From positions 5,952,001 through 6,016,000 of the forward strand of contig NZ_CP011319.1 of NCBI RefSeq assembly GCF_001865675.1: DNA of 64,000 bases, written 5' to 3'. Below the pieces are notes generated by a model. That model did not search any database and had not been told where the DNA came from. It saw only the letters and a program-made list of their open reading frames with translations. This stretch comes from Janthinobacterium sp. 1_2014MBL_MicDiv. GTDB taxonomy: Bacteria > Pseudomonadota > Gammaproteobacteria > Burkholderiales > Burkholderiaceae_D. Positions 33,784 to 42,596 of this stretch are shown in pieces (position 1 is the first letter of the stretch; each line of letters opens with the position of its first letter). Position numbers and translations under genes: made by a program.

Positions 33784-35156
33784 TCTTTCAGCGGGGCCGG
33801 CGCGCCGCCCGTAAAGAAGGCGGGGTAAGCCTCGAGCAAGCTGCGCTCGAGGCCATTGACCTTGTGAAATTGCCGCAAGCCCGGCGCCAGCGCCCGGCCC
33901 GCATCCCAGCTGCGCCACGCATTCGGCGCGTCGAACTGCGCCAGCAAGGCGTCGCCCAGGTCCTGGTACACGGCCGCCATTCGCGGCTTCGCCTGCAGCA
34001 CCTGCAGATACAGCGCCGTCGCCTCGGGCCACTGCCCCAGCTTGGCACGCAGATTTCCCTCGAACAAGGCCAATACCGGCTGTTCCATCCCCGTTTGCGC
34101 GCGCAAGTCCTGCACGGTGGCCAGCGCGGCCGCGATGCCCTCCTTGTCCTTGGCCAGCAGCGCGCGCGTCAGGACGTGGATGGACTCGCACGCCTGCATC
34201 GCCTGCTGCTGTTCGCGCGACAGCTTTTCGACCAGCGCACCCGTGGAAAAATGGTCGTCCAACATGGTCAGAAAAGCCTCGAACGGTTTGTCCGCCGCAA
34301 ACAGCCGCTCGGCCTCGGCCCGCAGCGCGGGATGCGCCTGGGCATCGAGCGGCGGCAGCCGCGCCGCCTGGTCCAGCAGGCGCTCGAGCGGCGGCGCGCC
34401 GGCGGCAGCCTGACGTGGCCAGTACGCGGCCAGCGCGTAATTGGCAGGCGCGTCCGCGCTGACCCGGCTGATGCGGAAACGCCGCGTGACGCTGCCGCCC
34501 ACTTCCTGGTAATGCAAGGTGAAGTCGGCGGGAATGCGCTTGCCGCCGGCCAGCATGTCCAGCACCAACGGATGGCCGCCCCACGTGTAGCGCAGGAACT
34601 GGGCGAACGCGCGCGCGTCGTCATCGCCGACGGGACTGCCGCCGATGGCGAGGTTCAGCAGCGGCTGCTGGTCCAGCGACCACAGCACGGCGCCATCGAG
34701 CACATGCGGCAGCAGCGGGCCGCGCCGCTTGTCGGCCAGCACCGACAACGCCTGCTCTTCATATACGCGCGGCGTCGCATGCTGTTCCACGCCGCCGGCC
34801 TGCAAGACCCCGGCGATCCCCTGCCGGTGACGCAGCTCGATGCTGCGATAGCCGACGGCGTCGAACAGCGAATAACTGTCGTAGGTGGCGGCCGCCAGAT
34901 CGATCTCGTGGCGCCGGCGTGCTGAAAAATCGAGCACCGTCATGTGCTTGCCGGTGCGGACGCTCAGGTAATGCCTGCCCAGCACGATGTCGCTGTCCTG
35001 CGTTACCCGCGCGGGCAGGCTGGTTTTCACATCAGGATGGTTTTGCCGCTCGGTGGTGACGGCAAGGTGAAAGGCGACGCCGGCCTGCGCCGCGGCACTC
35101 GCCAGGAGAAGGACGGCGGCCAGACTGGCGTGGCGCAAGGTAAACAGAGCGGTCAT
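33720..35156 (-). CDS. Exported TPR-like protein of unknown function
   Basis: This 478-residue protein has a signal peptide ending near AAAQA-G (residue 25). The first 230 residues are beta-rich and not recognised (VTQDSDIVLGRHYLSVRTGKH is near the start). The second half is helical with TPR-like repeats (PVLALFEGNLRAKLGQWPEAT and AVYQDLGDALLAQF). The last 20 codons read into the end of the LysE-type gene on the other strand. Similar lone exported proteins occur in Burkholderiales, but I know no function. It ends with a Ser/Thr/Pro-rich tail. Confidence 0.7.
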   Translation of the reverse strand: MTALFTLRHASLAAVLLLASAAAQAGVAFHLAVTTERQNHPDVKTSLPARVTQDSDIVLGRHYLSVRTGKHMTVLDFSARRRHEIDLAAATYDSYSLFDAVGYRSIELRHRQGIAGVLQAGGVEQHATPRVYEEQALSVLADKRRGPLLPHVLDGAVLWSLDQQPLLNLAIGGSPVGDDDARAFAQFLRYTWGGHPLVLDMLAGGKRIPADFTLHYQEVGGSVTRRFRISRVSADAPANYALAAYWPRQAAAGAPPLERLLDQAARLPPLDAQAHPALRAEAERLFAADKPFEAFLTMLDDHFSTGALVEKLSREQQQAMQACESIHVLTRALLAKDKEGIAAALATVQDLRAQTGMEQPVLALFEGNLRAKLGQWPEATALYLQVLQAKPRMAAVYQDLGDALLAQFDAPNAWRSWDAGRALAPGLRQFHKVNGLERSLLEAYPAFFTGGAPAPLKDQPSTSRPASRTKTVGSTNLP

Positions 35157-35227
35157 GAAAGGAGGCGCAAAGGGAAACGCCGATTCTAAGGCAAAGCGCG
35201 CGCCTGCCCTGTTTTGCTTGCCAGCAT

Positions 35228-35255
35228 AAAAAAAGACAGCCGCAGCTGTCTTTTT
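35228..35255 (-). terminator. Intrinsic terminator of phaB
   Basis: GACAGC/GCTGTC with a CGCA loop, A7 on one side and T5 on the other. It lies 19 bases past the phaB stop on the minus strand and could also work on the plus strand. Confidence 0.9.
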
Positions 35256-35273
35256 GTTTTACCTCAACAACGC

Positions 35274-36014
35274 TTACGACATGTGCTGGCCGCCGTTGAT
35301 CGAGATGTTGGCGCCCGTGACGAAAGCCGCCTCATCGGATGCCAGGTAAGCCACCAGGCCAGCCACTTCTTCCGGCTTGCCCAGGCGCGCCATCGGAATT
35401 TGCGGAATGATTTTGCTGTCGAGCACTTCCTGCGGAATCGCCATCACCATCTTGGTGCCGATGTAGCCTGGCGAAATGGTATTGACGGTGACGTTCTTGC
35501 GCGCCACTTCCAGCGCCAGCGACTTGGTGAAACCATGCATGCCGGCTTTCGCTGCCGAATAGTTGGTCTGGCCGAAGGCGCCCTTCTGACCATTCACGGA
35601 CGAGATATTGATGATGCGGCCCCAGCCGCGTTCCACCATGCCGTCGCAGACGGGCTTGGTCATGTTGAAGACGGAGTCGAGGTTGGTGCCCATCACGGCG
35701 TCCCAGTTCGGCTTGTCCATCTTCTTGAAGGTCATGTCGCGCGTGATGCCGGCGTTATTGACCAGCACGTCAACGGGACCGATGTCCTTTTCCACGGCCG
35801 CCACGCAAGCGGCAGCCGAATCGTAGTCGGCCACATCGCATGGATAGGCCTTGAAGTCGTACCCCATGTCCTTCGTCGTCGCCAGCCATTCCGCGACCTT
35901 CGGATTGCCAGGGGAATATGTGGTGACCACACGATAGCCGAGCGCCGCCAGTTTGAAACAGACCGCTTCGCCAAGACCACCCATGCCACCAGTTACCAAT
36001 GCAACTCTTGCCAT
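35274..36014 (-). CDS. phaB: Acetoacetyl-CoA reductase (PhaB)
   Basis: This 246-residue SDR reduces acetoacetyl-CoA to (R)-3-hydroxybutyryl-CoA with NADPH for polyhydroxybutyrate synthesis. It has the cofactor motif TGGMGGLG, NNAGITRD and the catalytic Ser-Tyr-Lys in INISSVNGQKGAFGQTNYSA. NGQKGAFGQ is typical of PhaB. The ATG at MARVALV was chosen because AGGGG lies six bases before it; an ATG two codons earlier is too close. The length equals the Ralstonia enzyme. phaA lies upstream on the same strand, separated by 210 bases holding a terminator-like hairpin and a family A palindrome. Confidence 0.95.
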   Translation of the reverse strand: MARVALVTGGMGGLGEAVCFKLAALGYRVVTTYSPGNPKVAEWLATTKDMGYDFKAYPCDVADYDSAAACVAAVEKDIGPVDVLVNNAGITRDMTFKKMDKPNWDAVMGTNLDSVFNMTKPVCDGMVERGWGRIINISSVNGQKGAFGQTNYSAAKAGMHGFTKSLALEVARKNVTVNTISPGYIGTKMVMAIPQEVLDSKIIPQIPMARLGKPEEVAGLVAYLASDEAAFVTGANISINGGQHMS

Positions 36015-36073
36015 TTTCATCCCCTCAGTGTCGTTCTATTGCTAAAAAGTTAATAATCTAATGAAAGCAATCC

Positions 36074-36094
36074 AAAACCGCCGCGTGACGGCGG
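36074..36094 (-). terminator. Terminator-like hairpin between phaA and phaB
   Basis: On the minus strand, CCGCCG-TCACG-CGGCGG is followed by TTTT. It lies beyond the family A element, so phaA mRNA may end here in part, with phaB reached by read-through or its own promoter. Confidence 0.6.
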
Positions 36095-36106
36095 CGTACC
36101 GCATCG

Positions 36107-36212
36107 CACTCAAGCGTAGCGAGCGGCAGCGAGTTGTGGCCAAGAAGCGCAACCGTGCTGGAGCACGGTGAGCATCGCAGGCCGCAAAGCGCGCCGCGCA
36201 GTAGCTTGGGTG
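36107..36212 (-). repeat. Family A palindromic 3' element, copy A2 (after phaA)
   Basis: The element begins 12 bases after the phaA stop. Outer arms CACTCAAGC/GCTTGGGTG pair with one wobble. The centre hairpin ACCGTGC-tgga-GCACGGT carries an A-T to G-C exchange on both sides compared with copy A1. The flanks AAGAAGCGCA and GAGCATCGCAGGCCG are identical to A1. Confidence 0.85.
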
Positions 36213-36224
36213 GGTGCCAGCTAC

Positions 36225-37403
36225 TTAGTCGCGCTCGATGGCCAGGGCCACGCCCATGCCGCCGCCGATGCACAGCGCTGCCAGGCCTTTCTTGGCGTCG
36301 CGGCGTATCATTTCGTGGATCAGGGTGACCAGGATGCGCGCGCCGGACGCACCGATCGGGTGGCCGATGGCGATGGCGCCGCCGTTCACGTTGATCTTGC
36401 TGGTATCCCAGCCCATTTCCTTGTTGACGGCAATCGCCTGCGCGGCAAACGCTTCGTTAATTTCCATCAAGTCCAGCTCTTCATGCGTCCAGCCGGCCTT
36501 TTTCAGGCACAGGCGCGACGCCGAGACGGGGCCCATGCCCATGACGGCCGGATCCAGGCCCGACGAGGCGTAGGCCTTGATGCGCGCCAGCGGCTTCAAG
36601 CCCAGTTCCTTCGCTTGCGAGGCGGACATCATGATGACGGCGGCGGCGCCGTCGTTCAGTCCCGAGGCGTTGCCGGCCGTGACCGTGCCGTCCTTGGCGA
36701 ACGCGGGACGCAGGCCGGCCAGCGAGTCCAGGGTCGAACCGGGCTTGATGTATTCGTCGCTGTCGAAGACCACGGTGCCTTTTTTGTTCGCGATTTCCAG
36801 CGGCAGGATTTCATCCTTGAACTTGCCCGCTTTTTGCGCCGCTTCCGCCTTCAGTTGCGACTGCAGCGCGAATTCGTCCTGCTCGGCGCGCGTCACTTCG
36901 TATTTCTTGGCGACGTTTTCCGCCGTGATGCCCATGTGGTACTGGTTGTACACGTCCCACAGGCCGTCGACGATCATGGTGTCGATCATCTTGAAGTCGC
37001 CCATGCGGAAGCCATCGCGCGAGCCGTTCATCGCATGCGGCGACGCGCTCATGTTTTCCTGGCCGCCGGCGATGATGATGTTGGCGTCGCCGCACTTGAT
37101 CGCTTGCGCCGCCAGGTGCGTGGCCTTCAGGCCGCTGCCGCACACTTTATTGATGGTAAAGGCCGGGATGGAGCTTGGCAGGCCAGCCTTGATGACGGCC
37201 TGGCGCGCGGCGTTCTGGCCGACGGCGGCCGTCAGCACCTGGCCGAGGATGGCTTCGCCGATCAGGTTCGGGTCGATGCCGGTTTGTGCCAGCAAGCCCT
37301 TGATTACGTGCGCGCCCAGTTCGGACGCAGGAATCTTGGCCAGACTGCCACCGAATTTGCCGACTGCGGTACGGCCGGCGGCCACGATTACGACATCATC
37401 CAT
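36225..37403 (-). CDS. phaA: Acetyl-CoA acetyltransferase (beta-ketothiolase, PhaA)
   Basis: This 392-residue thiolase condenses two acetyl-CoA to acetoacetyl-CoA. The active-site cysteine is in NKVCGSGLKA, the histidine in IAIGHPIGASGAR and the second cysteine in LCIGGGMG. Length and motifs match biosynthetic thiolases of PHB producers (392-393). The gene is followed by a family A element, then phaB, and preceded by 218 bases before the phasin stop. PHB synthase is not in this window. A role in acetoacetate breakdown as well is possible. Confidence 0.95.
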   Translation of the reverse strand: MDDVVIVAAGRTAVGKFGGSLAKIPASELGAHVIKGLLAQTGIDPNLIGEAILGQVLTAAVGQNAARQAVIKAGLPSSIPAFTINKVCGSGLKATHLAAQAIKCGDANIIIAGGQENMSASPHAMNGSRDGFRMGDFKMIDTMIVDGLWDVYNQYHMGITAENVAKKYEVTRAEQDEFALQSQLKAEAAQKAGKFKDEILPLEIANKKGTVVFDSDEYIKPGSTLDSLAGLRPAFAKDGTVTAGNASGLNDGAAAVIMMSASQAKELGLKPLARIKAYASSGLDPAVMGMGPVSASRLCLKKAGWTHEELDLMEINEAFAAQAIAVNKEMGWDTSKINVNGGAIAIGHPIGASGARILVTLIHEMIRRDAKKGLAALCIGGGMGVALAIERD

Positions 37404-37621
37404 TTATTTCTCCGATATGCAGGCCATGAAGGCCAAGGTCAAGGTGTTAATAGAATCCAATGAATCCGAATTCGGGAAGACACAGCAAGCTGTGTTTCAT
37501 TCTAGCGTGGCATGCGCCACAGTTCCAGCGCCGCACCGCTGGCGGCAGCGATGGCAGCCGGCCCTGCGGTGGCGGCGGGCGGCCTGGCGCGGCGGATAGC
37601 CGCTGCCGGGCCGCAACGCGC

Positions 37622-38107
37622 TTACGCCCGGCGTGCCGGACGCGTGTTTTTATTTTTATCATACCCTTCATCGGCGCCACCGAAAGTGGTTTTTAGAAAA
37701 TTATTGAAGGGAATAATCAGGGGCACCGGCGTTTGCTTTACCACCTGCAACAGCTCGTCAAATTTTTGACGCGATGCAGCAAACTCACCCTTTGTCACGG
37801 TGGCGAATTTGTCCTGGGTTTCCTGAGCAACATCCTTTGCCTGGCGGCCATACGAACCGATGCGCTCGATGGCCAGTTGCGACTGCGCGCGCGACAACTG
37901 CAGCAGTTCTTGCGGGTCTTTCGCCGACAGCAGCTGATTGCCCGCCACCGTAGCGGCCGCCAGCGCCGTGCGCGCCGCGTCCAGCTGCAACTCGACCACG
38001 CTGGCGCCGCTGTCGTAGGCGGCCTTCGCATACGCTTGCGCACTGATCAGCTGTGCTTCCACGACGGCCTTGCCGGCCAGTGTCCATTGCTCGGAAAATG
38101 AAAACAT
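37622..38107 (-). CDS. phaP: Phasin family protein (PHB granule-associated)
   Basis: This 161-residue protein is mostly amphipathic helix with no leader. It has the phasin pattern (MFSFSEQWTLAGKAVVEA, then repeated Ala-rich helices with LLSAKDPQELLQLSRAQ). The ATG follows a very strong ribosome site (GGGGAGGAA), fitting a highly expressed granule protein. The tail is basic. Its position upstream of phaA and phaB supports a PHB role: coating the granule and limiting its size. Confidence 0.9.
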   Translation of the reverse strand: MFSFSEQWTLAGKAVVEAQLISAQAYAKAAYDSGASVVELQLDAARTALAAATVAGNQLLSAKDPQELLQLSRAQSQLAIERIGSYGRQAKDVAQETQDKFATVTKGEFAASRQKFDELLQVVKQTPVPLIIPFNNFLKTTFGGADEGYDKNKNTRPARRA

Positions 38108-38234
38108 TTCGTTCCTCCCCAATTTGAAGGCGGTGCCATGTTGCGCCGCACAGTGCTCCACTGTAAGCGGCGGTTCCCTGCTAAACCTTGATATATCTCA
38201 AGCTTTTCTGTTGGTTTGTGCCCACCAACGTCGA

Positions 38235-39143
38235 TCAGGACAACAACTTGATACCATCGAGCGTCGCCGCGCACTGTTCGCGTATCACGCTGACGAAGTC
38301 GCGCACATACGCCTTGTCCTGCAAATGCTCGGGCACGGAGACATACAGGTCGCTCCACAAGCCGTGCTCGCCCACCGGGCGCGCCACCACATAATCGTAA
38401 TCGACGTAATTCTTGATGGCCCAGTTGGGCAAGGCGGCGATGCCGCGCCGGCTCGCCACCAATTGCAGCACGGCCACGGTCAGCTCGGCCGTGCGACGCT
38501 CGAAGGCGATGCCGGCCGGCCGTAGCACTTCGCGGATCAGGTCGATGCGCTCTTCCGGCACCGGATAGGTAATCAGTGTCTCGCCCGTAAAATCCTGCGC
38601 CATGAGCCGGCGCTGCGCCTGCAGCCGGTGCTTCTGCGCCATCACCACCAGCATCTCGAAGCGGAACAGGGGAAACACGGTGAAGTCGGGGCCGTAGGGC
38701 GAACCGATCACCAGGTCCGCCTCGCCCGAGCGCAGCAGCTCGGCCGGCTCGCTGTGAAAGCCCGACACCAGGTCGATCTCCACGTCCGGCCAGCGCTGGC
38801 GGAACGCATCCATCACCGGCATCAGCCAGTCGAAGCACGTGTGGCATTCGAGCGCCACGCGCAACTGCCCCTGGTCGCCCTGCGACAGGCGCGCCACGTC
38901 GCGCTCGGCCAGTTCGATCTCGGGCAACAGCTTGTCGGCCAGCTCCAGCAGCCGGCTGCCCGTGGCCGTGAATGCGATCGGCATCGACTTGCGCTCGAAC
39001 AAGGGCGCCTTGTAGCGCTCTTCCAGCAAGCGGATCTGGTGCGACAGCGCCGACTGCGTCAAATTGAGCAGTTGCGCGGCGCGCACCAGGCTGCCGGAGG
39101 AACGCAGGGCACTCAGGGTGCGCAGGTGGCGGATTTCTAGCAT
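38235..39143 (-). CDS. metR: LysR-family regulator MetR
   Basis: This 302-residue LysR-type protein has its HTH at residues 18-38 (SLVRAAQLLNLTQSALSHQI). The C-terminal effector domain includes CHTCFDWLMPVMDAFRQRWP, a MetR-type segment, where homocysteine is the known co-factor. It is divergent from metE across 118 bases containing a TGAA-N5-TTCA box. It should activate metE when methionine is low and repress itself. Assignment is firm from context and sequence. Confidence 0.93.
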   Translation of the reverse strand: MLEIRHLRTLSALRSSGSLVRAAQLLNLTQSALSHQIRLLEERYKAPLFERKSMPIAFTATGSRLLELADKLLPEIELAERDVARLSQGDQGQLRVALECHTCFDWLMPVMDAFRQRWPDVEIDLVSGFHSEPAELLRSGEADLVIGSPYGPDFTVFPLFRFEMLVVMAQKHRLQAQRRLMAQDFTGETLITYPVPEERIDLIREVLRPAGIAFERRTAELTVAVLQLVASRRGIAALPNWAIKNYVDYDYVVARPVGEHGLWSDLYVSVPEHLQDKAYVRDFVSVIREQCAATLDGIKLLS

Positions 39144-39164
39144 CGGGAAAAGGGATTCTGTACG

Positions 39165-39177
39165 TGAATTATTTTCA
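39165..39177 (+). promoter_or_regulatory. MetR box TGAA-N5-TTCA between metR and metE
   Basis: TGAATTATTTTCA is a perfect match to the known MetR binding consensus. It lies 22 bases before the metR start and 85 bases before the metE start, placing it to control both. Confidence 0.85.
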
Positions 39178-39261
39178 TGTTATTCGGCAAAATGTTTCGT
39201 TTTGATTATAGACCAGATTGCCGCACACTCTAGCGCATCCACATTAAATCTCGATGACATC

Positions 39262-41580
39262 ATGACCGTGCACACCCACATTCTTGGCTTTCCCCGCATC
39301 GGCGCCGCGCGCGAACTGAAACGGGCGCTGGAAAGCCACTGGCGTGGCGACGTGTCCGAGGCGGCGCTGGAAGCGACGGGCAAGGCATTGCGCGCGCGCC
39401 ACTGGGCCCTGCAACGGGACGCCGGCCTCGCGTATGTGACGGTGGGCGACTTCGCCTTCTACGACCAGGTGGCCAGCCAGATCCAGCTGCTGGGCTGCGA
39501 ACCGGCCCGTTTCCATTGCACGCCAGGGCAATCGCCGCTGTCGCGCTACTTCACCATGGCGCGCGGCGCCGAGCAGCATGCCGGACACGCCGCTTGCAGC
39601 CACGGCCATGCGCACCACGCGCACGCCGCCGGCACGCCCGCGCTGGAAATGACCAAGTGGTTTGACACCAACTACCATTACCTGGTGCCCGAATTTTCGC
39701 CGCTGACGCGCTTTTCGCTGGCCTGCGAGCGCCTGTTCGACGAAGTGGCCGAGGCGCAGGCGCTGGGCCACCCGGTCAAGGCGACCCTGATCGGCCCCCT
39801 CACCTTCCTCTGGCTGGGCAAGGAAAAGACGCCCGGCTTCGACCGCCTGACCCTGCTGGAACAGTTGCTGCCCGTGTATGGCGCCCTGCTCGACCGCCTG
39901 AAACGGCAAGGCGTGGCGTGGGTGCAGCTCGATGAACCGATCCTGGGCCTGGACTTGCCCAACGCGTGGCGCAGCGCCTTCGAGAGCAGCTACTGGCAGC
40001 TGAACCAGGTGGGCGTGAATATCCTGCTGGCCACGTATTTCTCGCCGCTGGAAGAAAACCTCAGCCTGACCTGCCGCCTGCCCGTGGCCGGCCTGCACGT
40101 GGACGGCATCCGCGCGCCGCATGAACTGGTCAGCGTCACGGACTGGCTGCCCGCGCATAAGGTCTTGTCGATCGGCATCGTCGATGGCCGCAATATCTGG
40201 CGCACCGACCTCGACGCCGCCCTGGCCGTGCTGCAGCCGCTGGCGGCCAGGCGCAACGGCCACCTGTGGCTGGCGCCGTCATGCTCGCTGCTGCACGCGC
40301 CGTTCAGCCTGGCGGCCGAAACGGACCTCGATGGCGACATCAAGTCCTGGCTGGCGTTTGCCACGGAAAAGCTCGAGGAGCTTGCCCTGCTGAAGGGCGC
40401 GCTCGAAGGCGAGCCGGACACCACCGCCCTGGCCGTCTCGCGCCTGGCGCTGGCCAGCCGGCGCGCCAGCGGCCGCGTGCACCGCGCGAGCGTGGCCCAG
40501 CGTCTGCAGCGCTTGGCGCCCGGCGTGGACCGCCGCGCGTCAAGTTTTGCGCAGCGCCAGGCCGTGCAGCGCGCGCGCTTGCAGCTGCCCGATTTCCCGA
40601 CGACGACGATCGGCTCCTTCCCGCAAACGACGGCCATCCGCGCCGCCCGCGCCAGTTTCAAGCGGGGCGAGCTGGCGGCGGCCGAGTATGAACGGCAGAT
40701 GCGCGCCGAGATCGCCCACGCCGTGGAGCGCCAGGAAGCGCTGGGCCTCGACGTGCTCGTGCATGGCGAAGCGGAACGCAACGACATGGTCGAATACTTC
40801 GGCGAGCAGCTCGACGGCTTCCTCTTCACGCGCCTGGGCTGGGTGCAGTCGTATGGCTCGCGCTGCGTGAAGCCGCCCATCATCTACGGCGACGTGCAGC
40901 GGCCGGCCGCCATGACGGTGGCCTGGACCGTCCACGCGCAAAGCCTGACGCAAAAACCGATGAAGGGCATGCTGACGGGGCCCGTCACGATATTGCAATG
41001 GTCGTTCGTGCGCGACGACCAGCCGCGCGCCACCACGGCGCTGCAGCTCGCCCTGGCCATCCGCGACGAGGTGGCCGACCTGGAAGCGGCCGGCATCGGC
41101 ATCATCCAGATCGACGAGCCGGCCATCCGCGAAGGCTTGCCGCTGCGCCGCGGCCAGTGGGATGCCTACCTGGACTGGGCCACGCGCGCCTTCCGCATCG
41201 CCGCCGCGGTGGCCGGCGACGCGACGCAGATCCACACGCATATGTGCTACGCGGCGTTCAACGACATCCTGCCGCAGATCGCCGCCATGGATGCCGACGT
41301 CATCACGATCGAGACGAGCCGCTCCGACATGGAACTGCTGACGGGCTTTGGCCAGTTCGCCTACCCGAACGAAATCGGCCCCGGCGTGTATGACATCCAC
41401 TCGCCGCGCATCCCCTCCACGCCCGACATGGTGAGACTGCTGCAAAAGGCCAGCGCCGTGATTCCGCCCGCCAATTTATGGGTGAACCCCGACTGCGGCC
41501 TGAAGACGCGGGGCTGGATGGAAACGGAAACAGCGTTGCGGAATATGGTCGAGGCGGCCAAACAGATGCGCGCGGCGTAA
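39262..41580 (+). CDS. metE: Cobalamin-independent methionine synthase (MetE)
   Basis: This 772-residue enzyme transfers the methyl group of methyl-tetrahydropteroyl-triglutamate to homocysteine. Both barrels are present: the N-terminal one (1-400) with FPRIGAARELK and EMTKWFDTNYHY, and the C-terminal one with DFPTTTIGSFPQT. The zinc ligands are the His and Cys of THMCYAAFND, a downstream Glu and the Cys in PDCGLKTRG. Residues 106-121 form an unusual His-rich loop with seven histidines in 16 residues. The ATG was chosen by family alignment (MTVHTHILGFPRIG); no strong ribosome site is seen. metR is divergent upstream and a strong terminator follows. Confidence 0.95.
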   Translation: MTVHTHILGFPRIGAARELKRALESHWRGDVSEAALEATGKALRARHWALQRDAGLAYVTVGDFAFYDQVASQIQLLGCEPARFHCTPGQSPLSRYFTMARGAEQHAGHAACSHGHAHHAHAAGTPALEMTKWFDTNYHYLVPEFSPLTRFSLACERLFDEVAEAQALGHPVKATLIGPLTFLWLGKEKTPGFDRLTLLEQLLPVYGALLDRLKRQGVAWVQLDEPILGLDLPNAWRSAFESSYWQLNQVGVNILLATYFSPLEENLSLTCRLPVAGLHVDGIRAPHELVSVTDWLPAHKVLSIGIVDGRNIWRTDLDAALAVLQPLAARRNGHLWLAPSCSLLHAPFSLAAETDLDGDIKSWLAFATEKLEELALLKGALEGEPDTTALAVSRLALASRRASGRVHRASVAQRLQRLAPGVDRRASSFAQRQAVQRARLQLPDFPTTTIGSFPQTTAIRAARASFKRGELAAAEYERQMRAEIAHAVERQEALGLDVLVHGEAERNDMVEYFGEQLDGFLFTRLGWVQSYGSRCVKPPIIYGDVQRPAAMTVAWTVHAQSLTQKPMKGMLTGPVTILQWSFVRDDQPRATTALQLALAIRDEVADLEAAGIGIIQIDEPAIREGLPLRRGQWDAYLDWATRAFRIAAAVAGDATQIHTHMCYAAFNDILPQIAAMDADVITIETSRSDMELLTGFGQFAYPNEIGPGVYDIHSPRIPSTPDMVRLLQKASAVIPPANLWVNPDCGLKTRGWMETETALRNMVEAAKQMRAA

Positions 41581-41621
41581 TCGAGGTCAGCGTACTCAGG
41601 CCGCATTCCCGGCTGCTTCCA

Positions 41622-41662
41622 GGGCGGCGCACCGGTTTTCCGGGGCGCCGCCCGTTTTTTTT
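41622..41662 (+). terminator. Intrinsic terminator of metE
   Basis: GGGCGGCGC/GCGCCGCCC encloses an inner CCGG-tttt-CCGG; the hairpin is followed by T8. It is 41 bases after the metE stop. Confidence 0.9.
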
Positions 41663-41728
41663 GACATGAAGTAGGTATTGCCCTGCGGAATAGCACACGC
41701 CAGGCCCCTGACGGTGATTTTTTTGCAG

Positions 41729-41734
41729 TAGAAT
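41729..41734 (+). promoter_or_regulatory. Predicted -10 of the minCDE promoter
   Basis: TAGAAT about 75 bases before minC. A weak -35 (CCTGAC) is 16 bases upstream. An inverted repeat GCAGTA/TACTGC with a 14-base spacer overlaps it. Confidence 0.4.
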
Positions 41735-41809
41735 GCAAGAAATTTACTGCTCCCTATTGTTGCCGTACGGAACATTCGGCCTGCCGCAGTTTCACTTTGA
41801 TAAATGTTT

Positions 41810-42559
41810 ATGTCCAAAAGCCCGTCGCAGAAGCCTATCGAAATCAAGATTTCCACCGTCGTCGCCGTTTCCGCCATTGTGCATAGCGCCGATACGCAGG
41901 CACTCGATGCCGCCTTGCACGACATGACGGGAGGCGTGGCCGACTTTTTCGAGGACGACCTGGCCGTGCTGGACGTGGCCGCCTTGCCGCCGGGCAGCGT
42001 GCCCGTCGACTGGGCCGCCCTCGTGGCCCTGCTGAAAAAATACCGTTTGAATGCCGTGGCCGTGCGCAATGCGCCGGCCGAGATGCATGACGCCATCCTG
42101 GCGCAAGGCTTGAGCCTCGATAGCGGCAAGACGCGCGACGACGCGCCGCCCAAGGATGGCCCCAAGGATACCCCCACGGCGGCGGCGCAGGCCGGCGCCG
42201 AAGCGCAGGTGATGGTGGTCGACACGCCCGTGCGGGCCGGCCAGCGCATCTATGCGCGCGGCTGCGACCTGATCATCACCGCCGTCGTCAACAATGGCGC
42301 CGAAATCATCGCCGATGGCAGCATCCACGTGTATTCCTCGCTGTATGGCCGCGCGCTGGCGGGCGCTTCGGGCAATGCCCAGGCGCGCATCTTCGCGCTG
42401 GCCATGGAACCGGAACTGGTGTCGATCGCCGGTGTCTACCGCACGTTCGAGGATGGTTTCCCCGCAGAAATGGCGCGCGGACCCGCGCAAATTCGTTTGG
42501 CTGGAGACAGAATCGATATACACTCTGTCAATCCGGTCACTCCCGTGAACCGCTCTTAA
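41810..42559 (+). CDS. minC: Septum-site determining protein MinC
   Basis: This 249-residue protein inhibits FtsZ ring assembly away from midcell. It has the N-terminal FtsZ-binding domain (1-105), an acidic/Pro/Ala linker (110-140, KTRDDAPPKDGPKD) and the C-terminal beta-helix that binds MinD (VRAGQRIYARGCDLIITA, then GSIHVYSSLYGRALAG). An ATG two codons upstream is possible. It is the first gene of minC-minD-minE, 37 bases before minD. Confidence 0.95.
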   Translation: MSKSPSQKPIEIKISTVVAVSAIVHSADTQALDAALHDMTGGVADFFEDDLAVLDVAALPPGSVPVDWAALVALLKKYRLNAVAVRNAPAEMHDAILAQGLSLDSGKTRDDAPPKDGPKDTPTAAAQAGAEAQVMVVDTPVRAGQRIYARGCDLIITAVVNNGAEIIADGSIHVYSSLYGRALAGASGNAQARIFALAMEPELVSIAGVYRTFEDGFPAEMARGPAQIRLAGDRIDIHSVNPVTPVNRS

Positions 42560-42596
42560 GCTGCACAATTCAAGAGATATCTGAAAAGGATTATTT

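Noticed and set aside
37447..37696. Short frames on both strands between phaA and the phasin gene
   Set aside because: They lie in a GC-rich gap, have no ribosome site or recognisable sequence, and overlap each other.
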